Both the position numbers and the translations under genes were made by a program. Positions 1-10,700 of a DNA stretch of 64,000 nucleotides are shown one piece after another. Every line of letters begins with the position of its first letter. Position 1 is the stretch's first letter. The notes under the pieces are model-generated. The model worked only from the letters and a program-made list of their open reading frames with translations. It made no database searches and was not told the DNA's origin. Where the stretch lies: contig OESE01000215.1 in the NCBI GenBank assembly GCA_900240875.1, forward strand, positions 558,001 through 622,000. The letters run 5' to 3'. The DNA is from Crithidia expoeki. Its lineage: Eukaryota > Euglenozoa > Kinetoplastea > Trypanosomatida > Trypanosomatidae.

Positions 1-1601
1 AAGCCGAATACTACGATGGCTGCTACCGAAGAACCGGACGACGCGTCGTGGCCTGACCCGTTTACTACCGGAAACACGTTAAGCCGGAAGGGAACTTTCA
101 GCGCGGTCGCCACTTTCGATGGTGTCCGCGCCAAGTCAGTGTAGACGCTGACGTTTATGTAATCGTCCACACGCACAGATAATGATGTTGGGGCGTGGTA
201 GGTGAACCAGAGAGAGCGGCATTGGCACAGCTCGTCGTAGTCGACGTAGGTGAAGTTTGACACTGAGGAGCGCCGGTGCGTTGTGGCGACGGTGTAATAA
301 TTCGGGTCTCCCGCGACGTTGTTGGTGAGGTCAATGAAGCAGACGGTGGCGTCGCCGGAGGCAATGACGGAGGTCCGGCAGCCACGCAGCGTAACGGATT
401 GCGAATTGGGCAGCACTCCGCTGATGAAAGAAAAAGGGCTGCCGGCGACGTCTGCAGCGTTGGGGCTGAGCTTGGCGCCGCTGCCGGTGATGGCGGCGCC
501 GTCCGACGAGGTCTGTACCCGCAGCCGCGCCTCGAAAATGGAATCTTTCAACTTTGGTTCCCACTGCAGCACGCCCACCCACGGCCGTGTTTCTGAGCGG
601 CGCACCGTTAACGCCTGCGTGTCCGTGGTGTCAGCCCAGTGCTTCGATAACGTGGCGGCAGCACCGTTGCCAGAGACACTCCCCTCCTCCAGGCGTTCTA
701 TCCTCATACTGAACTGCGATGCGTTGAAGGCAACAGGCCCCTGCGCGTCAGAGGCGGTCACCGAGCACGTGATGGGCCGGGTCTCGGTGGCGCACCGCAC
801 GCTGGTGTAGGATGCGAGGGCCATTGTCTCTGGGTACAGAAGTGACATCTGCACGCTCTGCACACTGCTAGGGTTAATGACGGTGTTCTGCCCGCGAATG
901 CGCACCTTCAGCGTGAAGGTCGAAACTACTACCGGTGTACTCGCAGGCGCGGTGAAAAGGAAGATGAGCTCGCGGGCGCCGGAGACGAATGAGAAGCTGC
1001 CCAGCACGTTTGCCTCGCTGAAGATGACATCGGAGCTGTGTAGCACTGAGGCGGCGTTGTTAATGTCGTAGAGCGGTGCACGACAAAGAGTGGCGCCGCG
1101 CAGCGACAGGCCCGTCAACGTCGTGTTACAAGTCAGCGGCCCCATGTGCGAAGCGGGCCAGAAAAGAATGGAGACGGTGATGCCGCTCCCGCGTATTTCT
1201 GCTACGGGAACGCCGGCATTGGCCGTCGTCGTGTCCTGCAAGAAGACGCGGATGAGCACGTCCGTCCCTGTTGAAGCTGTCAAGGTGAATACGGTGGTGG
1301 TGATGTCAGTGCCACGCGCCATCTCGCTCGTCGTCACGACTGCAGCGCTGTTTGACGCCCGCGCGACCACCTTAAATTGCGTCGGGTCAAAATTCATCGT
1401 CGGCTCCTGAAAGGCGTCGCGAACGTTAATGACACAGCTGATGGCACCGTAGGGCTCTGTCTCGGTTGGGCTGCAGTGCAGGTGGGACTCCTTTGCAGGG
1501 TTGGCGAATGCGGCGGTGCTGCCCAACAGCAGAATCACAAGCAGCGCCGTGTGTGACACTGACATGATCACCCCGCGCTTCTGATATTTAAGGTTGCTCA
1601 T
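1..1601 (-). CDS. Secreted or type I surface protein with repeated Cys-paired beta domains (3' end outside window)
   Basis: An open frame starts at the ATG at 1601 and runs to the left edge without a stop, about 533 codons; the C-terminus is missing. A second in-frame ATG at 1565 begins a classical signal peptide (hydrophobic LLVILLLG core, then AFA before Asn-Pro), so the protein enters the secretory pathway from either start. The mature part is Thr/Ser/Val-rich and beta-strand-like, with no low-complexity runs. At least four segments share a layout of two cysteines 8-14 residues apart followed by an Asp/Asn-rich turn (begins LHC, TC, RC, GC), suggesting tandem immunoglobulin-like domains. 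Possible N-glycosylation sequons (NTT, NAS, NFT, NVS, NGS) are present. The last visible residues become hydrophobic (VAAIVVFGF), perhaps the start of a membrane span. I do not recognise the family. A surface or flagellar-membrane role is inference only. Confidence 0.8.
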   Translation of the reverse strand, partial: MSNLKYQKRGVIMSVSHTALLVILLLGSTAAFANPAKESHLHCSPTETEPYGAISCVINVRDAFQEPTMNFDPTQFKVVARASNSAAVVTTSEMARGTDITTTVFTLTASTGTDVLIRVFLQDTTTANAGVPVAEIRGSGITVSILFWPASHMGPLTCNTTLTGLSLRGATLCRAPLYDINNAASVLHSSDVIFSEANVLGSFSFVSGARELIFLFTAPASTPVVVSTFTLKVRIRGQNTVINPSSVQSVQMSLLYPETMALASYTSVRCATETRPITCSVTASDAQGPVAFNASQFSMRIERLEEGSVSGNGAAATLSKHWADTTDTQALTVRRSETRPWVGVLQWEPKLKDSIFEARLRVQTSSDGAAITGSGAKLSPNAADVAGSPFSFISGVLPNSQSVTLRGCRTSVIASGDATVCFIDLTNNVAGDPNYYTVATTHRRSSVSNFTYVDYDELCQCRSLWFTYHAPTSLSVRVDDYINVSVYTDLARTPSKVATALKVPFRLNVFPVVNGSGHDASSGSSVAAIVVFG

Positions 1602-2423
1602 CTTAGTGGACGTGTCTTTGTTCTCTAATCTTTTCTAAGAGAAGTTCAGCAAATGCGATGGGTAGGAAAGTGCGATGGATATTGGGGCCGGTGCTGCGTG
1701 TGTGCTCGTTCGATTTCAAAAAAAAAAAAGAGGATTTCAAGTGACTGTGTTTTTTTTTCCTTTTGTGGATGGGAGGGGGCGACAGAATGAAATGTAGATT
1801 GCATTCCGCGTCAGAACGCACTGTATATATGAGAGGAATTTGGTAGAGCTTTCGTATTTCAAAAAAGAAAATAATAGAAGGGTGTGAAGAGAACTTGCGT
1901 GGGGTTCGAGGTATTTAAGAAAGGCGGATGGGGTAAAACAACAATGAGTTGTTGCTCACCCTTTGTTGTGATTATTCAAGTTGAGAAAGAGAGGGGAAGA
2001 AACAGAAAAAAAAAAGTGGTTTGAGGACGTTATTGTATGAGCATTTGCTCATACAAGCCTGACAGCACCAGTAACACTTGAAAGGGGATCGAAACAAACA
2101 ATCTCGAGAAGCGCCAGCAAAGGCATCGTATTGCAAACTCTCTTTTGATATATGCGAAAGAAAGCTTTATTAGAATTCGTTCTCGATAAAAGAAGGTTGC
2201 GTACTTGTGCACCTTTGGCCATCGACGGTGCTGGCAGAAAATTACGGGAAACAAGCAAGCAAAACACCAGTAAAAAGGAAATCAAAGCAAACGGATGGAT
2301 CTAAAAAGGAGCTATTCGAGTTCGAAACGGGGAGATCTGGAAAAGTGTTGAAAACGCTGAGGACTTCTCACACCACCCACAATAATGACTGCGAAATGGA
2401 CGCGTTCACCCTGTCGCACCCGA
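1602..2423. other. Spacer between the surface-protein gene and the coiled-coil gene
   Basis: No convincing coding region on either strand. On the minus (mRNA) sense it is pyrimidine-rich, with T-runs near 1719-1730 and 1750-1759 that could serve trans-splicing of the gene at 1601. It contains a perfect stem-loop at 2033-2056. Confidence 0.6.
2033..2056. repeat. Perfect 10-bp stem-loop
   Basis: The arm TTGTATGAGC (2033-2042) is exactly complementary to GCTCATACAA (2047-2056) across the four-base loop ATTT. It lies about 370 bases downstream of the stop of the coiled-coil gene in the transcribed sense, so it could be in that mRNA's 3' UTR. Confidence 0.75.
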
Positions 2424-3407
2424 CTACTTGCGCCCTTCGCGCAGAGCCTTGATGCGAGCCATAAGCTCTTTCTCATCCTTGTCCTCCATTTCGGCATACT
2501 TCGCCTCTATCTCCGCCTGATCCTTCGCGGTGCCGATGACGCGTCGCACCTGCGCATCCTCCGACTCATCGTGGTCGCCGTCGGGCCCGTCGCCGCGGCC
2601 ACCGCTGCTGTAACGCGCCAGGTACTGCTGCTGTGCACCTGGGCCGCCGAGGAAGTCGTACGGCAACTTTGCGTTCTTCGCAAAGCCGACGGAGCTGATG
2701 TCTGAGCTGTCGTAGAGCAGCTGTGGCCCCGCCGCGGTGCTCACGACCGTGCCACCAGGGTTGCGGCGGCCGATATTCGGCGTCGATAACGCCGACTTCG
2801 GACTGCTACATGTGTTATTACTGTTGCTGTTGTTATTGCACCCGCTGCTACCCGTCGCTGCAGTGATGGGCCGTGTGGTAGTATATGTGTTCGTTGCGGA
2901 GACAGAAAGGGGAGATGCTTTGGCGCTAGGCGGTCCACCATACATCACGCGCTCGGCGTGGGCGATGCGATCGGTGTGCTCCTGATCGCGCTGCCGCCGC
3001 TTCATCGCTTCCATTGCCTCGACGGCAGACTCGAGCTGCGCCTTGGCGAGGTCGAGCTCGCTGTGCAGGGCCAAGATCATTTCCTTTTGCGACGCACACT
3101 TCTCCTGCAGCGGTAACAGCTGCTGCCGCTCCGCCAGTAGACGTGCGCAGTCGCTGTTGCGGATTTTCAGTTGCTGCTCGAGCGCCCGCACGCGCTGCAG
3201 AAGGAAGTCGCGTGACTGGAGTTCCAGACTGTCCTCCACCTTTGGCGTAGTGGTGGCTGCTGCGGTCGCGGCGGTGGTGGTGGTGCTGCTGCTTGCGTTG
3301 GCACTGGTAGTGAGTGTGATGGGCGGGGAACAAACCGATGACGAGTCCCCGTCGATGTCGCGTTTCTGCGGAGGGGAAGAAATGCGGCTGTCGTGGTAAG
3401 GTTCCAT
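2424..3407 (-). CDS. Coiled-coil protein of unknown function
   Basis: A 327-residue protein from the ATG at 3407 to TAG at 2424. The frame is open for 36 more codons upstream, but the far end has only a GTG and its composition looks like 5' UTR, so 3407 is preferred. The N-terminus is Ser/Thr/Ala-rich. A coiled coil follows at about residues 55-150, rich in Leu, Gln, Glu and Arg with heptad-like spacing (ALEQQLKI, LLAERQQLLPLQEK). Next is an Asn/Ser-rich linker, and finally a short charged helix ending in LMARIKALREGRK. No enzymatic motif or membrane segment is visible. It could be a cytoskeletal or scaffold protein, but nothing in the sequence decides this. The neighbouring Mis18-like protein also has a coiled coil; no functional link can be claimed. 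Confidence 0.8.
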   Translation of the reverse strand: MEPYHDSRISSPPQKRDIDGDSSSVCSPPITLTTSANASSSTTTTAATAAATTTPKVEDSLELQSRDFLLQRVRALEQQLKIRNSDCARLLAERQQLLPLQEKCASQKEMILALHSELDLAKAQLESAVEAMEAMKRRQRDQEHTDRIAHAERVMYGGPPSAKASPLSVSATNTYTTTRPITAATGSSGCNNNSNSNNTCSSPKSALSTPNIGRRNPGGTVVSTAAGPQLLYDSSDISSVGFAKNAKLPYDFLGGPGAQQQYLARYSSGGRGDGPDGDHDESEDAQVRRVIGTAKDQAEIEAKYAEMEDKDEKELMARIKALREGRK

Positions 3408-4105
3408 TGCTGCTGATTTGTTTTGTTTTGTTGGTGATATTGGTGTCTGTATGGTTGTAGGGTTATCAAATAAGCTTTCCAGACAGGATAGGATGTGCGG
3501 TTGAGGGAAATGCACGGTGTAGATTGATTAGCTCACGGCTACTAGAAACAAACACAAAAATGTTGCGAAGTAGCGTTTTATAGTGTACCGGGAATGGTAA
3601 GAACGGTCAGGGAAGAGCGAAGTGCAACTGTGGAAAAGTGACGTTATCACAGACAATGCAAAACTCAGCTGATACCTGCTCTGAAGATGAAAGCTAGTAG
3701 TTTTCGATCAAACGTAATGCCGGTTGTCGCGAAATCAGTCTTTCTTATCATGATTAAGTTTAAGAAACACTTGCAAAAAGCGACAGAGACGCATTATTGC
3801 CCGTCTTACGTCTATTTACAAAAAGTTATGGCAGACAAGTAACAGACTTATAGATAAACAAGTTGGCTACCGCGCTTAACACCAGTATCCTATACGACCG
3901 GATTTCTATTTCTGAAAATAGAAGCGGGAACTTACAATAAAAGTGCCTGATAAGCACAATTTTGATGAATGGTGAGAGAAGCATTCATAAGTGCTAGCAT
4001 TTGCAATAAAGCCTAAAAAAGAAAACAATTTTCATAACGAAAGGCGGCAAACGTGTGCTTGAAAAATGGGAGGTAGCCGCGTACGTTGAACCATAAAAGT
4101 GGCGA
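3408..4105. other. Spacer between the coiled-coil and Mis18-like genes
   Basis: No supported gene. On the minus sense, pyrimidine-rich stretches near 3480-3510 and 3541-3565 are candidate trans-splicing signals for the gene starting at 3407. An 8-bp stem-loop (3904-3911 with 3916-3923, loop CTGA) lies about 180 bases past the stop of the Mis18-like gene; a stem of that size could be chance. Confidence 0.55.
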
Positions 4106-6730
4106 TCAGAAAAAAGCACTGTTATGTTCGCGGCGTTCAGTTCCCTCCTTATGATTATTCCCGTGGAGGCAAGTTGTGGGGGGTGCGTCGGCGGCTTCCC
4201 TCTTTGGTAAACGCGGCGCGGGAAAAGACGTGGACACACCACACAAGTGTGCTGGGGGCGTGCTGCGGTAGCCAACGGACCCACGCAGAGGTGATTGCTG
4301 TTCTATCCTCGCACCTCTGTTACTTTCGCCGTTGCTGTGGTTGTTAGTGGTGTCGTTGGTGTGGCTACCCTCCTCTTCGTCCTCCGTGTCCGCCCAGTCC
4401 TCCTCTGCGCTGTCTTCTCTATGCAATTGGTTGTCCATTGACGCTAATGCTGATGTTACGGTGGCTAATCTAGCCTCCCCTTTGTCTGCATCAGCGTCCG
4501 GCGGCAGCGGCCGTGCCGCAGAGAACGGTGGTGGACTCGCTGTCAGCCGTAGTTCCTCCAAAACCTCCGGTTTGACCGCCTGGAAGTGTGTTTTCAGCAG
4601 TCGCAGCTGCTCCTTCTGCGACTCAATTGTTTTGCTCTGCTGAGTTAATAGGAGCTGCTCCACGTCCATCTGCCGCTGCTGCGTAACAAACTGCCGCCGG
4701 TGACTCTGCACGAGCTCCTCCTGGTTGCGGATTTGCCGTGTTTGCATCTCGATCTGCGCTCGCTGCGCCTCGATAATCTGCTGCATCGTTTTGATCTTCT
4801 CGTCGTAGGTGTGCATGCGTTCCTTGTTGCTATTGAGTAGGGCCATCTGCACATCGTTCTGCTCCTTGTGTCGGCGCAGAAGGCTGTTGTACAGCTCCGT
4901 CTGCGTGCGCAAACCCAGCAAGCGGCTGTACAGGCTTTGCAACTCCTCAGCTTCAGGAAAAAGCTCGCGAAAGGTGGAAAGCTGACGCGACTTGCTGTAA
5001 CGGTTCTGGAAGGCGTGCAGATCCCAGTTGCGCTGCACGATGCGCTTTAATTCCAGTCCGATGAAGCACTGGGGTGCGTCCGTGTCGGACTCAGTTCCAT
5101 CCGACTGCGGTGCGCCGTCGCCAGCGTCGGAGCTGCTGCTGTTGTTACCCCCTTCCAATTGACTCGCACGGATGCCGCCTGCTGTCCCGTCACTGCTACT
5201 GTTCGGTGGGTTTCGCTGCTGCTGATGTTGCTGCAAAGCCTCTTGAAACCCGCGACGCGTGATGGCAGCAGCAGCGGCCTGCGCGTCGTTCTCATTCTTC
5301 GTCTTTTTCGCGTGTGGCAGACGTGCGCCATCTACCTCTGCTGTGCGGTTTTCCGACGCGCCGGCTTGAGGCTCATCACCAGCGGCCGTGGTACTATCGC
5401 CGCTGCTGCTGTCGAGGACAGCCACACCTGCTGAACCACGTGTCCCCTCACCTCTTTCGTGACTGGCTTCTCCGGCCGACACTGCCACATCTCCTATACC
5501 GTTACTGTCTCTGTCGCGATCATGCATTGCAGCCGGGCGCTTCATGCCCTGCGTGGGGAGCAGTAGTGGTGGTGCATCCACGCTCTTCCTTACGGTTGCG
5601 GGAGTAATCGCTGCGGCTGGGACTGCGCTGACTACTGGTGTCGCCGCGACCTTTTTCGCTTCTGCCATTTTGAAGACAAAGCCGAGGGCCTGATGGCAGT
5701 CGGGACACTGCACGCGGCCCACGCAGCGGTAGTCCTGAAACCATGGCGCGCGCGACGAGAGGGTAGTGCGGTTTACCTCCATGTACGCCTCACGCAGTGA
5801 CATGTTGCCAGGCGAGCTCCACTGCGTCTTGGCAGCAGCGGCGGTAGCTGCTTTCAGCACGTCGGCCGGCACGTGGGCAAAGCTTGGGTCGCGAATCACC
5901 GTTGGCGCTGTGTTCGCAGTGGTGGTGTTGTCACTGCCCTCCTCCCCTCCTTCTTGCGGGTTCGTACCGGAGTTGGCGTTGCCAGGGCTGCTGCTGCCGA
6001 TGATGAGCGTGGTGGCAGCGGCGCTGCGGTCTTGCGTACATTCCTGCACGCCGGTCTCCAACACGCTGTCCTTGACGCAGACGAGGTCGATGCGGCTTTC
6101 GGAGCTGTCACCATAGCGACGCACTACCGAGGGCCCCACAACTCTGGAAGTGGTTTCCATCGAAGATGCGACAGAGACACTATTGCTGTTGTTGTTGCTC
6201 GTACTAAGTGCAGAAGACGATGCAGGGGCTTCTGTGCCGCTGTTGCTGTTGCTAGTGTTGCCACCCACGCCCGATAGCGGAGCAACACCGTGTTCGTGCA
6301 ATCGGGCATTCATGTTTCGCCGCTGCTGCACCCAAAACTTGCGAGATTGCACGATGGACTCCAGCGCCACCACCTGCGCCGCTGGCGGCAGCGGCACCTT
6401 CATGAGCGCCTCCGACACAACAACGGACGTGTGGACCACCTCCGCTGCACTGTAACACGGCACCGCGGTGTCATCGAGGTCTAGGAGGCCGTCGAGGTTA
6501 TACTGGAAGGCGTAATCGCTCGCACCTTGGCGCACCTTGCGTAGAAGAAGGTCGCTGCTGTCGCACACCGGGTACTCGCAGCGGGAACAGGCGAAGCACG
6601 TAATGTGGGGTGTCGTGGCAGTGCATGATGCTGTACTGCTGTCTTGGGGCTTCTGTTCGGGTGCCTCCTCTGCGGTGCTGCGCGCCGCTGGCGCTGCCGT
6701 TGAGGCGGGAGATGGTTGTTGCTCCGACAT
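4106..6730 (-). CDS. Mis18/Yippee-fold zinc protein with C-terminal coiled coil
   Basis: An 874-residue protein, ATG at 6730, stop TGA at 4106. Residues 45-56 hold CxxC-type cysteines (C45, C48, C51, C56) in CSRCEYPVCDSSDLL, close to the C..C..PV.DS opening of the Mis18/Yippee zinc fold. The second half appears at 336-353, with C342-xx-C345 followed by ALGFVF, matching the C..C...LGyvy element. Near residue 555 QCFIGLELKRIV resembles the hydrophobic stretch after the fold in Mis18-alpha. A Gln/Glu-rich coiled coil covers about 600-720. Between the conserved blocks lie roughly 280- and 200-residue Ser/Asn/Ala-rich inserts. In animals and fission yeast, Mis18 proteins help load CENP-A at centromeres, and the zinc fold plus coiled coil drives oligomerisation. 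Kinetoplastids lack CENP-A, so the role here is unknown. A generic Yippee-like zinc protein is the alternative. Confidence 0.65.
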   Translation of the reverse strand: MSEQQPSPASTAAPAARSTAEEAPEQKPQDSSTASCTATTPHITCFACSRCEYPVCDSSDLLLRKVRQGASDYAFQYNLDGLLDLDDTAVPCYSAAEVVHTSVVVSEALMKVPLPPAAQVVALESIVQSRKFWVQQRRNMNARLHEHGVAPLSGVGGNTSNSNSGTEAPASSSALSTSNNNSNSVSVASSMETTSRVVGPSVVRRYGDSSESRIDLVCVKDSVLETGVQECTQDRSAAATTLIIGSSSPGNANSGTNPQEGGEEGSDNTTTANTAPTVIRDPSFAHVPADVLKAATAAAAKTQWSSPGNMSLREAYMEVNRTTLSSRAPWFQDYRCVGRVQCPDCHQALGFVFKMAEAKKVAATPVVSAVPAAAITPATVRKSVDAPPLLLPTQGMKRPAAMHDRDRDSNGIGDVAVSAGEASHERGEGTRGSAGVAVLDSSSGDSTTAAGDEPQAGASENRTAEVDGARLPHAKKTKNENDAQAAAAAITRRGFQEALQQHQQQRNPPNSSSDGTAGGIRASQLEGGNNSSSSDAGDGAPQSDGTESDTDAPQCFIGLELKRIVQRNWDLHAFQNRYSKSRQLSTFRELFPEAEELQSLYSRLLGLRTQTELYNSLLRRHKEQNDVQMALLNSNKERMHTYDEKIKTMQQIIEAQRAQIEMQTRQIRNQEELVQSHRRQFVTQQRQMDVEQLLLTQQSKTIESQKEQLRLLKTHFQAVKPEVLEELRLTASPPPFSAARPLPPDADADKGEARLATVTSALASMDNQLHREDSAEEDWADTEDEEEGSHTNDTTNNHSNGESNRGARIEQQSPLRGSVGYRSTPPAHLCGVSTSFPAPRLPKREAADAPPTTCLHGNNHKEGTERREHNSAFF

Positions 6731-7778
6731 GATGAACCTCTTTTTTCGTCTTCCAATCGGCCGGCCTCACAGTTTTTGTATGCCCACAAAATCAGCTCGA
6801 ACGTGGAGGCTTGATGTGTGCGCCAGCTACCAGACTTGGGGAGTAGAATTGAAATACGGTGTTTTGATCTTCAATGCAACCGCAAGTCAAAAACAGTAAA
6901 ATAAAAAAAAAGTACTTCAAATATCTAGAAAAAAAAATGCGAAGGCTGTTTTCCGTAGCTTTGAAAGGATTCGTATGCGGGTCACACTACTAGTGTAAAA
7001 GGCGCTTGAGTTTTTTCGTCCAGGCGTCTGCGTGGTACTTGACGTCAAATACCAACTGCCGAGCTGCGAAACTAACGCTGCAGAAAAACACTAATAAAAT
7101 AGGGGAGAGTAGGAGGGGGCTTTTTTCCGAGGAGGGGGGTGTGGGTGGGACAAAATGACGAGGCCGTAAAAAGCGCGGAAAAAGGGAGAAAAAGCTTCAC
7201 GTTGGGTTGGAAAGCCAATGAGGGTAAGAGATTTCTGTGACAGGCGCCAGTGAAAAACGTTAAGACGGAAGCCAAAAGGAAATGAAAGGAACAAAACGAA
7301 ATCAAACCCGCGAGTTGCGTGTGGTCAACGTGGAATATCGCGTTAACGCAGCGAATACAAAGCAAAACAATAATAAAGGGCTGTAGGTACCAACAACCGT
7401 TCTGTATTCAGTAGAAGCATATTCCCTGGTTGTGGGCGGAAGAACGTTGTTGAGGCAATTCACACATCAAATGCTGATAACCATACAAAGCAGGGCTGCG
7501 CGAGCGTCGAGAGGCTGCAAAGCGTACGTTGAAGTGCGCTTGTGTGTGTCTCAATAATTATTTGATTTCCTTGTGGGTGCAACGGCTAACTTTTGGGTCT
7601 ATGGTAGCAATACAGATAATTTAAGTTGTGGCGTGTCAGCGGAATCACTTTGACATAACCTTAATTTCTTGTTTTACACTCCACCTTAAAATTTTTGCTT
7701 CTCTGAGGTACAAGCGGACGCGGAATGCACATTCAGTTCTATTTCTCTCTCTATATCATATCCCTTCCCTCTCTTCCT
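6731..7778. other. Spacer between the Mis18-like and CW genes
   Basis: No supported gene. It includes A-runs near 6900-6912 and 6930-6938 (T-runs in the mRNA sense), an imperfect 22-bp palindrome at 7033-7054, and a minus-sense pyrimidine-rich block around 7090-7200. Confidence 0.55.
7033..7054. repeat. 22-bp near-perfect palindrome containing TGACGTCA
   Basis: The sequence TGGTA-c-TTGACGTCAA-a-TACCA is self-complementary except for one pair. It lies about 300 bases upstream of the start of the Mis18-like gene. Its core is identical to a bZIP/CRE site, but trypanosomatids have few gene-specific transcription factors, so this resemblance may mean nothing. Confidence 0.6.
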
Positions 7779-10700
7779 CTACGCCGACAGATCGGCATCA
7801 TCGGGGTCCTCGCATGTCGTTTGGCGGCCACGCTCTTCATCATAGCGCATCTTGCATTCCCAAAACTTGATGCTGGATGGAACTCGCTGCGGCACGATGC
7901 GCCACTTAGAGCAGCGATCGCACTGCACCCAGTGCACCACCTCCCATGTGTCATCTTCCTCGTCGTTCTCCTCTTCTCCTTCTGCCTTCGCATCTTCCGC
8001 CACTGCCGCCTTCGCCGCTTTCTCCGTTTCTTTTGCCTTGTCGGCGTCTTTCTTAACAATGGGCGGGCGGCCGCGTGGGCGACCCACGCCTCTCCGTGGC
8101 TGCTGCTGCACCTCCGATGCCATTGTGACTATTTCACTAGTCTTTGAGTCTGTTGTTGTTCCGCCCGTGTGAGATAGCGCACGTCGGGCACGCTTGTGCG
8201 CCGGCGCACCGCCGATTTCGTCTCTTGCGGTGGTGGTTTCGGCCGTTGTTGCGTCAGCCGTGCTTTTTGTGTCGTTGTTCTGAGTAGTGAGGTGACGCGT
8301 TGGCGGCCGCCCTCGCTTTCGCTTTTCCACTGGTGGCAGCTGCGGCTGCGGCTCCAGCGGATGTCGACCGTGTCTGCTACTGGTTTTAGTGTTGGCGCTG
8401 GTTGGGTGCGTTGTTTTCGTTCCGACGGCTGCAGGTGAATTTTGGCTGTGTGTTTTGTTAGCGGCGGTGTAGGTTGGGGCGGTGACAGTAGGGGCAACAC
8501 ATCCTCGTGTGCGGGACCGCGTTGCTGAGCCATCAACCACCGTCACATCAACACAGCTTTCTGCCGCTTCGTTCGGCTCTTGTTTGATTTCCTTCTTCTG
8601 TTCTGCTGAGGCAGCTTCTTCCGCGTTTTTAGAATTGGTGCTAGTGCTGCTTGGCTGGTAGCCACTGAGGAGGGAGCTGCGTAGCACCGCCTCGCGTTTC
8701 GCTTGTATCTGCGCAGGTGTCAGCTGTATCTGACGGACCAACGACGCCAGTCCGCGCTTTTTGATTGCGCGGGCAAGCTCGCGCAGAATAGGGAGGGAGC
8801 GATGCAAAAAAACGGTGGCGGCGTTAAGGTCACTCTGAGCATCGTCACCGTCGCCGCCCTCCCTAACTGTGCCTTTGTTGCCATCAAGCGACTTTGGTGA
8901 CGGGTTGGTAGTGGGCGTGCCTTGATGGGTGGTCTGACGTCCTTTTGAACTTGGTGTGCGTCGACCGCTACCATCATTACCGCCAGGCGAGGTTGGACTT
9001 GTCGTGGCCTTCACGATCGCCTCCGTGACGCTGGATTGAATGGTGCGCAGCAGCGGTTCGCCCAGCAACACCCGCGCCACGTCTGTGCGGCTGAGAGGTT
9101 CGCCAGCACTTTCGGTCGCCGGCTCCTTTCCTTGATTTACAAAGCCACCAACACCCCAGCTACTGCTGTTGTTGGTGATGCTCAAAGAAGTTAGCTGCGC
9201 TTTGAGAGGATACGGCAGAAAGGGTGAGGACAATGCAGCAGCGATTAACTCCGCTTCAGAAAGTTTAATGGTGCATTGAATTAAACCCTCCACTTCCGAC
9301 ACGCTGCACGCGTTGTCCACTCCTGCAGGAACAGAAACCGCAGATGAGTGGTTTTCCTTGTTGCTTTGTGTGACGGTTGCTGTTGCGGGTCGCGCGGCAC
9401 GACAGGACGACGATGCAGTCACCGCCATCGCGCACACAAACGGAGCTCCGCCGGGAAAAGGCTGGGCAACGCGGCGCAGCTTCCCACACGCGTCGCAGAC
9501 GACCCAACAGTACGCCGACAGCAGCGGGCCAATGTTCGCCTCCTCCATCGCAGCAGTTGACAGCGGCGAGGCCGGTGCGTAGAGAGGGCGTGAACGGGCA
9601 ATTCCTTCCGCTTCCCCTTCCTCTTTCACGTTGATGCCATCGCCGCTGCTGTTGCCCCCGCCGTTGCGGAGCAGGTGCAGCGCCGCCGCCTTTACCCACG
9701 ACTGCTGCATGCGAGAGAGCTGCATCTGACACTCAGTGGTGCTAGTGCTGGTGGTGATGGCCCCGCTGGAACTTGTGTGGCGGGTTGTGGTTGCCGTCTC
9801 TGCCTGGCTGTTCTTCGGGAGGGGTTGCGTGGACAGCGACAGCGACGGCAAGCAGTTCTCGCGGATGTTCTGCTTGTCGTAGTGGGAAAGGTGGCCGCCG
9901 TAGCCTCGGCCTGGGCGACGGCTGCGGTTCACGTGCAGCTCCTCAGCAAGAGCTTCGTTCAACGCCAACCTCCGCCTCTGCTGCAGTTCCTGCGTTGCCA
10001 TCGCCGGTGAGGTCGGAGCGGGCGCAGACGAAAGGCTGGAGGTGGCGGAAAACGCCAGCGTGTTTTCTAAAACGGCCGGCATAGGGAGAGCTTTGTAGAG
10101 GCTGTCCATCCACTCCCGCCGGAGATCGGCGAGGGCGTCGGCGTCCCAGGCGCACTGCCACCCTGCGCAAACGAAAGTGTCCGGGTTAGGGATGTACAGA
10201 AGGGGGTAACGTTGATGCGGTGGGGCGGCTGACGCAAGAGCAGAACTATTGGAAGGTTCCGTGGTCTCACGTGTCTTCTCGGTTGCAACCCGCCTTCGTT
10301 CACGTCGAAGCTGCTGTAGAATTTGCTCAAAGGTGCTCTGGGGAGGGGAGGGTGCAGAGGTGCAAGCACCGCCGCCCGCGTGGGTGAAGTCGTCCCGCTC
10401 CGCTGCGTATGTACTACCACCACCACCACTGTTGCAACTGCTACTGGGACCTGCATTACCAGATATACTGTGTTTCTGACTCTTCTTCTCCTGCAAACGC
10501 TGAGAGCGCCATTGCGTCGTCGTCGATTCCAACGCAAGTTGCTCGCGACGGTGCAGGTGGTCTTGGTTCGTGTGCCGCAGCGGGCCATGCGCGCTCGTGC
10601 GTTCTTCCAGCGAGTCCAAACCCTGCGCACTCTGCGCCACGGCGCCTTCAGCCACCTCGTCGGGCACCTGGCGCAGCACCGGTACCGCCACCCACTGGTG

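Noticed and set aside
2424-3515. Longer version of the coiled-coil protein starting at 3515
   Set aside because: The codon there is GTG, and the extra residues look like leader sequence. The first ATG is at 3407.
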